Part shown: positions 1-8,938 of the stretch, piece by piece
Layout of the letters: every line of letters begins with the position of its first letter
Position numbering within the stretch: position 1 is the first letter of the stretch
Assembly: GCF_019320115.1 (NCBI RefSeq)
Contig: NC_089588.1
Coordinates: 115,106,123-115,170,122, forward strand
Origin: Miscanthus floridulus
Taxonomy: Eukaryota > Streptophyta > Magnoliopsida > Poales > Poaceae
Length of the DNA: 64,000 bases
Direction of reading: 5' to 3'
The notes under the pieces: generated by a model
Told to the model about the DNA's origin: nothing
What the model saw: the letters and a program-made list of their open reading frames with translations, nothing else
The model's database searches: none
Position numbers and translations under genes: made by a program

Positions 1-1202
1 CCGCTCACTGCCACCAAGATCGATGAGCCAGAGCTTGCTGACTTCTTCATTGGCTCCATGCCTCCTTATGGTAATCCTTGTCAAGATACACATAGACAGA
101 GCTAAGGCACATAAAATTGGGTACTGTTCAAATTACCAAAACAGCAGCAACTGAAAGTTGGTAATTGGAACAGATTGTCAACCCACCAGTGTGACCAGCT
201 CGAGACGTCATTGACGTTTGTCCAAGATGTTGATCGGGCTCGCCGTCCTCTACAGTACCACTGGTTGGCTTTCTTCAGGTCCGGTATTGAGACATCCTGT
301 TGGCCCCTCAACTTCAACAGCACCACTTTTGGTTGCTAGTATGCTGAGATTACTGAAGTATACAAAGAAAATGGACATTAAAAATTTCCATATTGATTAG
401 TGGTGATCTTTCTTCATGATTTATTGATGAACTTTCCGTTAAAAAGAATTACAGGTGAACTGATAGTCTTATCATGCTGTCTTAGATTCTGTTGACCTGA
501 AGAGAGGCTGCCTGGGTGCCAGAAAGTCCCTGAGACTCCCCAAGTAGACCTCAAGCATGCTTATGGGGAAAGAGAGTGTGGATGAACTGTCTTCTGAAGC
601 GTGAGAAAACAGTTCTTGGATAGCTCGAGGCACAATACCGAGCTTACCGTCAATTCCTTCCTTCAATCAGTTATACCTTCATATACCGCGGAAAGCTGAG
701 TGGAATACAGATGCCATAAATTTAGCTCAAATCTGTTCAGAACAAGCACCAATTAACCATTGTGTAGGTTTTTCCTGTCCCAGTCTGGCCATAAGCGAGG
801 ATGCAGACATTGTGCCCGTCAAGTGCAGATCTGAGGATTGGTTTTACTTCTTGATAAACATCCTCTGCATGCACCACACTGAAATGAATCATAATGCCAA
901 AAAAGACAAACCTACAAGTGAGTAAGCAAACAATTACCTTGTGTGGACTCCTGACCAAAAACCCTATCAACACTGAACTCTTTCTTGATCCCAACTGACT
1001 TGATTGCAATCCTCTCTTGTTGAACAGTAACTGGTGATTTGGTGTTCAAGTTGTTCGTTTGGACCAGTGGCCGTACCCGGCAGAAGACCCAAATACTTCC
1101 TGAATGTTGCCCAATATCTGAAGCTCAGGTTGTTGGAAATTCAAGCACTAACAACTGCTATCCAAAATTGAAGACTGTACCTTTCAGGTCAATGAGCTTG
1201 TC
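1..1202 (-). pseudogene. Kinesin pseudogene fragment (copy of exons 3-7)
   Basis: The segment is closely similar, exon and intron alike, to 56317-57530 of the intact kinesin gene at the other end of the window, in the same orientation. Reading right to left it has the exon 3 region (about 950-1095), exon 4 with the P-loop GQTGTGKT (about 770-890), exon 5 (about 475-660), exon 6 (about 190-350) and part of exon 7 (1-84). It is broken: exon 6 carries a one-base insertion near 300 that shifts the frame, the switch I motif reads SSWSH instead of SSRSH, and the acceptor of exon 7 has changed from TAG to TAT near 85-87. A copia LTR begins at 1203, inside what would be exon 2. The copy continues beyond the left edge of the window. 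It is a dead segmental duplicate. Confidence 0.88.
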
Positions 1203-1639
1203 TGTTGGGCCCAAGACCACTCGCACGGGTGAGCAGTCCGCTCACCGGCGCTCTCGCACCTTCACTACGGCTGGAGGTAGAAGAGGGAGGGAGAACAGAA
1301 CACGCGCACATACACAGCTCAAGCACCAGCATTGGCCGGAACTCAAGCAGAGGAGATGGCAAAACTGAGCTCGCTCTCTTTATTGAGTTGCAGTGAAAAC
1401 AGTATATATAACTCTACTCATCTTGTCCTAATACACAGACATGTCCAGCTGTCATATCGCTACAGTGATTAGATGTGACAGCATGGCTGACTTTGGCGCC
1501 TGCCCATGCTGTGGCTACAGTGCGGCAGGAGAGCCTTTCGGCGCCTACTCCTGCCACGGCTATAGTGCAGCAGCAGGGGAGCCCTTTCGGCGCCTGCCCC
1601 TGCAGCGCGTACAGAGGGAGAACAACAGATTATTTTACA
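1203..1639 (-). repeat. 3' LTR of copia-1
   Basis: The LTR begins TGTTGG on the plus strand and ends TTTTACA, and it aligns with both LTRs of copia-2. At 437 bp it is longer than either copia-2 LTR (318 and 380 bp). Confidence 0.8.
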
Positions 1640-1673
1640 ATTCTTGCCCTAATCTTGCTGCTAACACGAGAAC

Positions 1674-3330
1674 CTACACCATGCCGATCATCTTCTTCAG
1701 CTCCGAGAACCGAATACGGCCGAGCGGCTTGGTGAAGACGTCCGCGAGTTGCCGACCAGTTTCGACGAACTCGATGACGATCTGCCCTCCATCGACACAG
1801 TCCCTGAGGAAGTGGAACTTGACGTCGATGTGCATGCTCCGATCGTGGAGAACCAGATTCTTCACGAGGGAGATGGCGGGCTAGTTGTCCACCATCAGTG
1901 CTGGTGGGTGAGCTTCCCAGCCGGCCAGCTCGCCCAGCAGCCGGCGTAGCCACACAGCTTAGCACGCCGCTGTGGCTGTCGCCACGTACTCTGCCTCGCA
2001 CGTGGACAATGCTACCACCTTCTGCTTCAGTGACAGCCATTAGATTGGAGCCGACCCAAGGAAGACGAGCACGCCAGAGGTGCTCCACTGTCCGTCGATG
2101 TCCCCCGCCATGTCTACATCGCTGAACACAGTGAGCCGCATCCCACTCCCGCTGGTCTTGGGGAAGACGATCACCTGATCCACCGTGACGTAGCGCAGCA
2201 ACCGCTTCACTGCAGCCCAGTGATCCTCTATGAAGCGGCTGATGTAGCCCACGACGAACGCAATGTCTGGCCTCATGTGAACTAGGTAGCACAGATCACC
2301 GATGATGCTCCGGTAGAGTGTTGCATCTACCTTCGCCATGGTGCTGGCCTTTGTCAGCTTTAGCCGCTCCTCCATCGGAGTCAAGCATGGCTTGCACTCA
2401 GCCATGCCGCTCCACTCCAACAGCTTCGAGGCGTATGTGCTCTGACCGAGCAATAGCGCCTCCTTTCCCTGCTTCACCTTGATGCCGAGGTAGTAGGAGA
2501 GAGCGCCGAGATCGCTCATTCGAAAACGAGCAGCCATCTCACGCTTGAAGCTGTCGATGTCTTCCGCACGCGCGCCGGATGACGATCAAGTCATCCACAT
2601 ACACGCCGACGATGAGCTCCTCCTTCCCCATCGCCACGTGTAGAGCGCGTGCTCAGTTGCACACCGCGTGAACCCAAGCGAGCCTAGCGTGTCGTCAAGC
2701 TTGGCGTTCCACGCTCGTGGGGCCTACCACAGCTCGTAGAGTGCCTTGCGTAGTTGGAGCACCTGGTGCTCCTCTCCCTTGACAGCAAAACCCAGAGCTT
2801 GTTTGACATAGACCTTCTCCACCAGCTCGCCATTGAGGAAGGCCAATTTTATATCCAGGTGATGGACGTGCCAGTCCATGGCCACTGCTAGAGCCAGTAG
2901 AAGTCAAATGAACTCCATGCACACTACCAGCGCAAAGACTTCCTCGAAGTCGATGCCCTCGCGCTGGGCAAAGCCACGGGCAGTCGAGGCACGCCTTGTG
3001 CTTGACAATGGTGCCGCGCTCGTCCCTCTTGACCTTGTACACCCACTTCAGGCCAATCGGACGACATCCTTGAGGCGGATCGACGAGCTCGCAAGTCTCA
3101 TTTTCCTCGATCGCCTTCATCTCCTCTAGCATCGCCCATCGCCAGTTGGTGTTGCGCTCAGCCAGCGCGAACGTGGGTGGCTCCTCGGCACTGATGAGGA
3201 GCAGCTCTGGATCATCGAGCAGTCGACTCGCTAGGCCTGAGGCCTCTGTGCCGCCGACTGATGTCGTCCAGCCTATGAAACCACACCTCCTCACCGTCGT
3301 GGAAGGCATCCACGAACTCGGTGATGTCAC
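1674..3330 (-). pseudogene. Copia-1 reverse transcriptase and RNase H remnant
   Basis: The reading frames are broken but recognisable. Residues around 2695-3330 match the start of the copia RVT_2 domain (ANTNWRWAMLEEMKAIEENE, then GLKWVYKVK). The catalytic YVDDLIVI segment is readable near 2575-2600. The 2040-2537 part (MSDLGALSYYLGIKV, then RPDIAFVVGYISRF) is the C-terminal half of the reverse transcriptase, and 1674-1865 (KFHFLRDCVDGGQIVIEF) is the end of RNase H. Several frameshifts and stops separate these pieces, so no functional polymerase can be made. Confidence 0.82.
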
Positions 3331-3369
3331 TTCGAGGTGAGGCGAACTCTATCGGCGTCGATGGAGTCT

Positions 3370-3690
3370 CCTATTCCACCAGAGTGCTTAGCATAGCCCC
3401 TAGAGTGCTCGACACCCTAGGCTGCAGTGCTCGACACTACTTCTGGACCGCTCGTCACCACTCCTAGAGTGGTCGGCACCACTGCAGGAGTGCTCAGCAC
3501 CAGTCTAAGAGTGGTCGGAACCACTACAAGACTGCTCGGACTCTGCTATGGGAGCACCTGGCACCCATCCTGGAGTGGTCGGCACCACTGCAGGACCGCT
3601 CGGCTCCACTCCTGGAGTGCTCGGCACCCCTCCCATAGTGCTCGGCACTGCCCCAGTAGTGCTCGGCTCTGCTGCTGGAGTGGTCGGCAC
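3370..3690. repeat. Minisatellite in the copia-1 integrase-RT linker
   Basis: Imperfect units of about 30 bp based on GAGTGGTCGGCACCACT / GAGTGCTCGGCACC are repeated about ten times. In the element's frame they encode units such as VPSTPGVEPS and VPTTPG. The same array, with a different arrangement, is present in copia-2 at 40075-40300. Confidence 0.75.
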
Positions 3691-4724
3691 CACCTCTCCA
3701 GCATCTCCACCACCATGGATGACCAAGTGCTCGACAATGAAGGTGCTGGTGAAGTCGCTAGCTCCCCCCCGTGCCCGGACTGTCCCAGTCCCAGGCCACC
3801 TTCTCATCGAACACGACGTCGCACGAGACAACAACCTTGCCTCCACGTGGGTCATAGAGTCGGTATGCCTTGGACCCTCCTCGTAGCCCAGGAGCACCAT
3901 TGGTGTGCTCCTATCCTCTAGCTTGGTGAGGACCGGCTTTGTCTTCCTGACATGGTCGATGCAACCGAATGTCCTGAGGAAGGACATGCTCGGCTTGCGT
4001 CCATACCAAGCTTCGAATGGCGTCATGCCCTCCAGGGCCTTCGTGGGCGCGTGGTTGAGGATGAACACCGTCGTGGTCACTGCCTCACCTCAGAACCTTG
4101 CCGGCATGCTCTTGGCCTTCATCATTGATCGAGCCATACTGACCACCGTCTGGTTCCACCACTCCACTATGCCATTCTGCTGCGGCGAGTACGACGCGGT
4201 GTGGTGTCGCACCACACCTTGATCCACACAGTACGTAGTGAACTCCACCGAAGTGAATTCACTGCCGCGATCTGTCCTCAGCACGTGCAGCTTCTTCCCA
4301 GACTCCACCTCCGCCCGCGCCTGAAACCTCTTGATCGCCTCCGCCGCCTCATCCTTGCTCATTAGGAGTTGCAGCCACATGTAGCGACTGCAATCATCCA
4401 TGAGCAGGAAGAAGTACCGCCGACCACCATTTGTGGCGACGTGATCGGCCCATAGAGATCACCGTCGACGAGCTCGAGAGCGTCTGCCGCGCGATACTTG
4501 GCTACCTTCGAGAATGGCAGCCTCCTCTACTTCTTGGCCAGGCAGCTGTCACATAGCTCGCCTACGTGCTTGATGTGGGGCAGTCGTCGGACCATCTTCT
4601 CTAGCCGATCGAGCACTGTCGAAAGCAGAGATGGCCGAAGCATGCATGCCATAGCCATGGCTCCTCGGTGTGTCATGCCGCCTAGGCACACTAGCTGCTC
4701 CACCTTCAAGTCGAGCAGGTACAA
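3505..4724 (-). pseudogene. Copia-1 integrase remnant with repeat-rich linker
   Basis: The pre-integrase zinc-binding part (HIKHVGELCDSCLAKK, near 4527-4620) is followed by the integrase core (MDDCSRYMWLQLLMSKDEAA, then RTDRGSEFTS and HTASYSPQQNGIVEWWNQ). After that come the usual C-terminal motif AWYGRKPSMSFLRTFGC and a proline-, serine- and threonine-rich linker built from short repeats (about 3370-3690). Stops and frameshifts interrupt it. Confidence 0.8.
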
Positions 4725-5279
4725 TTGATTACGTGAGCTGTTTTACCTTTGCTAGAAGACGCCGCTCCCGATCCCGAATCTTCAGGATCCCGCTCTCGAT
4801 TAGTACCTCGCACCACCCGCGCTCAGTCCAGCTGCCCGATGCTTGAACACATTGTGGGATGTAGTACACATCCATCAGCGCTGTGGTGCTCACCAGTTCC
4901 GACAGCGGAAGATGATGGTGCCATGGCCTCGAATCTCCACCTTTGAGCCATCGTTGAACCGCACCGACCCCATCACGCCACCTGTCGAGCTCGGAGAAAG
5001 CCGCCTTGGAGCCAGTCATGTGGTTGTTGGCGCCTGAAGTCCAGGCACCACCTCTGCTCCACCTCAGCCGCCCACTTGTCCGAGATGGACTTGGGCGTGC
5101 AGCTCGTCGAGGTCGATGGCCCTCTGCCGAGCAGTCCCCTGCTTAGCAGTCGCCACCTCCTCTGCTTTTCCCTTTGCCTTGATGTCATGCAGCTGCACAG
5201 GACTGTCACCATTAGGAGAGTCGGCTCATCGTCCTCCACCTTAGCCAGGTGAGCCTCAGGCCTTCTTTTCCTTCTGATT

Positions 5280-5855
5280 CGGCCGCTACTCCCACTCTCT
5301 CCCAGATTCAAGCAAGCAGGCCATACGACCTCGGCAGGACACTTCACACCATCAGGGTGGAGGCACTCGAGGTTATTCCTGGTTTATTCATCGTTCATTG
5401 GTTTTTTCATACCTTTCCTTTGCATTATTGTAACATTGGGGTGAATATATTGTTGGCCTAGCTGGAACAAGAGAGGAGGATACGAGAGCAGATGTAGGCA
5501 AAGATGGAGAGGGTGGAGGCCTGAGCGGGAGTCCGAGTAGCGGAGGATGGCGGAGATTCTTCAGTACATGCAAAGTCTTGGCGCCGCTACGGGTGTAGCT
5601 CCGCCACCTTCGCTATTCGCTCCACCTCCACCTCCACCTCCACCTCCTCACTATTCTACTCCTATGAGTATAAATGTTTTAGTTTGTATGTTCATGCTTA
5701 CGGTCAAACCTAATGGAGTATGAAAGTTTTATTCATGTATGGTATATATTTATCTTGTCTCACACATGCAATCTCTTCTCCTTTGTGCAGAATCAATCGA
5801 CGGCATCGAACGATCCTCATGCTTCAGCGAATCCTTCACCAAATCCGTGATGATA
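5280..5855 (+). pseudogene. CACTA-D ORF1 (Ptta-like) 3' exons
   Basis: The segment ATPTLSQIQASRPYDLGRTL...VEALE (5289-5375) matches the ORF1 exon of CACTA-A (TPSLSQIRARSTSE...VDALE). A later exon reads LEQERRIREQM, then MAEILQYMQSLGAATGV and a polyproline stretch (about 5461-5660). A final exon reads NQSTASNDPHASANPSPNP and a stop (5791-5850). This is the usual C-terminus of plant CACTA ORF1 (Ptta/En/Spm) proteins, whose biochemical role is not settled. A stop codon near 5537 interrupts the penultimate exon, and everything upstream is lost. Confidence 0.75.
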
Positions 5856-6111
5856 CTTGTGGTTGTTAATGATACTTCTATTTGCAATTGTGGTTGACGA
5901 TGATGGAGCACTTGGATTGCTTGTGAACTTATTTATGATATATTGTGAGACATGTGACGTTTGTGATATATATGTGACTGTTTGTGATATATATTTGGTG
6001 TTGGTGATATATATGTGATGTTGATGATATATATGTGATGTTGGTAATGTTTGTTATATATATCTTCTGTTTGTTTGGATCGGATGTAAAAAACAAATAA
6101 AAAATGCTATT

Positions 6112-6550
6112 TTCAGTCACTTTGCCAAGTGCAATGGCCATGACACTCGGCAAAGTGACTACCTGGGAACTACCTGGGAACATGCTTTGCCGAGTGCAAT
6201 GGCCATTGCACTCGACAAACAACACAGATTTGCCGAGTGCCATGGTCCAGACACTCGGTAAAGGTCGCCTGTTTGCTGAGTGTCTTCTCGGCGGCACTCG
6301 GCAAAGTGGCCACCTTTGCCGAGTGTCTAAGTCAACGGCGCTCGACAAAGCGGGTACCTTTGCCGAGTGCTTGACCTTGACACTCGGCAAAGCCGCCGTC
6401 ACGGTGGTGCTCGCCGTCACACCCACTTTTCTTTGCCGAGTGTCGAATTGGCACTCGCCAAAGCCTTTGCCGATAAATTGTTTACCGAGCACCCTTTGCC
6501 GAGTGTAACACTCGGCAAAGGCTTTGCCAAGTGCCTCAGACACTTAGCAA
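6112..6550. repeat. Subterminal repeats of CACTA-D
   Basis: Roughly fifteen direct and inverted copies of CACTCGGCAAAG / CTTTGCCGAGTG occur with variable spacers. In En/Spm-type elements such subterminal repeats bind the element's own protein and are needed for transposition. Confidence 0.85.
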
Positions 6551-6570
6551 AGAAGCCGCCTCCGGTAGTG

Positions 6571-6972
6571 CACTCGGGATAGCTCGCTCGAGAGCGTACC
6601 CGAGGGGTGTTTGCTGATGACATGGTCGGACACAGCTTGACCGGCATGAGATGGCTCATAGAGAGCGTACTCGGCGATCGGTGCTGGCGACGTAGTCAGT
6701 GGGCAGCATTAACCACTAGGGATAGCTCGCTCGAGAGCGTACCCAGTGGGGTATTTGCTGATGGCAGTGGTCGGTCACAAGCTTGATTGGCACTGAGATG
6801 GCTCGTAGAGAGCAGTACTCGGTGATCGACACTGGCGACGTAGTCGGTGGGCAGCGTTAACCACTTCAGGATAGCTCGCTCGAGAGCGTACCCGAGGGGT
6901 GTTTGCTGATGCAGTCGAATGCAGCAGTGACTGGCACAGGGATGGCTCATCGAGAGCGTACTCGGCGATCAA
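6571..6972. repeat. About 2.7 copies of a 146-bp tandem repeat
   Basis: Units start near 6576, 6719 and 6868 with GGGATAGCTCGCTCGAGAGC. Each contains GTTTGCTGATG, a GATGGCTC(A/G)TAGAGAGCG block and GGCGACGTAGTC. CACTA-D is inserted in the first copy. Confidence 0.85.
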
Positions 6973-8166
6973 TGCCCATCCTGATTCATGATAATAAGAT
7001 CAGTGAGTATTCATATGTTATCCCGAATGAAATAAACATGTAATAAAGCATAAATTAACACTTATGAGCCGTTCAGTCGTGCTGTGCACTCTGCTGACTA
7101 GACCATAGCCCCCGAGCAGTAGGATATACCTATAGAAGGCATTGACCCATAGCGTTGGGTTGTTGGCGTAAGTCATCGTTGCAAACAAAGTACACAACGC
7201 GGAGCATGTGTCATAATTGTATTTAAAGCAGTCTCTGAACTTGTTGCTCTTCTCTCCATGATGTTGTTTTCCCTCTCATGAATGGTTCGTCGTGTTTAAG
7301 CACTCTATCGGCTAGACCATAGCCCTCGAGCATAGGATGTAACCATAGATGGCATGAACCATAGCATTGGGTCATTGGCAGTAGGTCGTTGTAACCAAAT
7401 AAAGCTTCACACTTATAACGAACATATCATGCAGGTACTTAAATCGCAGAGAGGAAAACAAACAAGTACTGATTATTATTGTGTGTAAAAGACACAAATA
7501 AACAGTTGTGAAAGCGACTTAGCTAGTCCAACTGGTTGTCGGCAGCTAAAGCAGTCGGGCGTGTCCGAGTGGTAGTACTCGGCTTCCTCTAGGGCTAGCT
7601 GAAGAAATACCTCCACCTCAATGCCAGTCGGGCGAAAACCCTTTGGCCATTGAACGTCTTGAAGCTGAGGGCCGAGTGGTTGTAGGCCGAGATTGTTAGC
7701 CGGGCGATCATCCCGTCAGGAGCGCTTCGCCCGACTTGCGTTGATGTTGTCGTGGAGGTCATGCAGTCGAAGGTACTCCCGAACATCTCGACCCAAAGGA
7801 ATCCGTTTGGGAATCCTTGAATCGATCGTAACATCGTTGGAGGAGTATTGCCAAGAGTGCTCGGGAGGACTCAGACACGGAAGATTCATATCCTGATCGA
7901 TCTGGCAAGCTGCTGCGGTGACAGTAGGCGCTGATTCGATTCAGCACCGATGTCAATGGGCTGTCTGCAGAACATGGAGCCCCTGCAGCAGCACCATCGC
8001 CATGATGATGTTTGCCTGTGGCGTCTCGAAAGTCGCTACTGCTCTTCCCGAAGAGGCAGTCAGATTGGCGCGGTGATGTCGAATGGACGCCGCATCGGCA
8101 TTATGACTGTTGCTTCAGGCATAGTCCGGCGAAAAATGTAGAAAAGTATTTTGTGAAAACCTCTCC

Positions 8167-8184
8167 CCTACCTGGCGCGTCAAC
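8167..8184 (-). other. Primer binding site of gypsy-1b
   Basis: On the minus strand the sequence next to the LTR reads TTGACGCGCCAGGTAGGGG. It is nearly identical to the site of gypsy-1 in the NHX intron (about 15220-15237), so both belong to related gypsy lineages. Confidence 0.7.
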
Positions 8185-8369
8185 TGTCGAGGGTTGTTCT
8201 CGGCAATAGTTCTTTTAGAGAGTGCAGGACTACGCCAGAAGGCAATGGCAGATGACACAGGTCTTTTTAGACAGGTTTAGGCCCTGCGGAGAGGTAATAC
8301 CTTACGTCCTGTGTTTGTGCGTATGTATATTAAGAGAGCTCTTTTTGTAAGAAAGTGAGTGTCCTGGAC

Positions 8370-8505
8370 AACTTATAGCCTCTAGTAGCGTTTAGGACAG
8401 CTTATAGCATCTAGTAGCATCTAGGACAGCTTATAGCGTCTAGTAGCATCTAGGACAGCTTATAGCGTCTAGGACAGCTTATAGCATCTAGTAGCGTCTA
8501 ACCTT
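8370..8505. repeat. About 32-bp tandem repeats in the gypsy-1b LTR
   Basis: Units of the form TAGGACAGCTTATAGCATC followed by TAGTAGCG or TAGTAGCATC are repeated about five times, the last ones shortened. Confidence 0.85.
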
Positions 8506-8597
8506 TCCCAAATCAACCACACCCTCCTTTTATAGTCCAAGGAGAGTTAAGGCCGATTAGTGGGTTGCAGTTTCCAGTAACAACCGAACTACAAAGG

Positions 8598-8710
8598 CAT
8601 AATTGCCTGATAAATGTGCTGTCTAATTACATATATAAAGTACGGTAAAGGCCGCATAATCGCCTGATAAATGTGCTGTCTAATTACATATATAAAGTAC
8701 GGTAAAGGCT
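8598..8710. repeat. 57-bp direct duplication in the gypsy-1b LTR
   Basis: Two nearly identical adjacent copies contain GCCTGATAAATGTGCTGTC followed by TAATTACATATATAAAGTAC. The ATATATAAAG segment resembles a TATA box and is duplicated with the unit. Confidence 0.85.
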
Positions 8711-8938
8711 CAGCGGCCTTCAGTGGAGCTTTTATGCCCCGACTCCCGAGTGCTCCTCGTCCGAGTGGTTATGCTCCTTGTCCGAGTGGTTCGGTTGTCG
8801 CCTGAATCGTTCGCTGGTATTGCAGTACCCAGCTCCAGACGAAACCTCTTCTAACTGGTCAATGAAGCACTGGGTCCGAGTCCGCCAAGTTATCTTGTAG
8901 AAAGGGTACCCCGTCGGGGATATCCACGACAGCTGGTT

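Larger units (their letters stand above)
1203..5279 (-). mobile_element. Copia-1: Ty1/copia retrotransposon, 5' end missing
   Basis: The element is on the minus strand. It has a 3' LTR at 1203-1639 and a degenerate pol in the order gag/protease, integrase, reverse transcriptase and RNase H from right to left. It is closely related along its length to copia-2 (38006-43113), which fixes the domain assignments. Similarity to copia-2 stops near 5279, in the gag zinc-knuckle region. There the sequence switches abruptly to a CACTA exon, so the rest of gag, the primer binding site and the 5' LTR are gone. The element sits in exon 2 of the kinesin pseudogene. With no second LTR, no target duplication can be checked. 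Confidence 0.88.
5280..6570 (+). mobile_element. CACTA-D: 3' end of a CACTA transposon, 5' part lost
   Basis: The right terminus ends CCTCCGGTAGTG at 6570, the complement of the CACTA inverted terminus CACTACCGGA. Subterminal copies of CACTCGGCAAAG and its complement fill 6112-6550. Inward lies an A/T-rich zone with repeated GATATATATGTGA (5930-6060), then the last exons of the element's first ORF on the plus strand. The left side is missing: at about 5279 the sequence joins copia-1. The base triplet after the element is CAC, which lies inside one unit of the flanking tandem repeat. Confidence 0.85.
6571..8184 (-). mobile_element. 5' internal region of a gypsy-type element (gypsy-1b)
   Basis: This stretch lies directly downstream, in minus-strand sense, of a primer binding site (8167-8184) and an LTR. 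It has no convincing protein match. It holds a tandem repeat (6571-6972) and low-similarity spacer sequence. I read it as the untranslated leader or gag-proximal part of an LTR element cut off by CACTA-D. Confidence 0.55.
8185..8823 (-). repeat. 5' LTR of gypsy-1b
   Basis: The LTR begins TGTCGAGGG at 8185, directly after the primer binding site. The far end is uncertain; a CA at 8822-8823 is the best candidate. It contains two internal tandem arrays and ends about 115 bp from the NHX stop codon. Confidence 0.6.
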
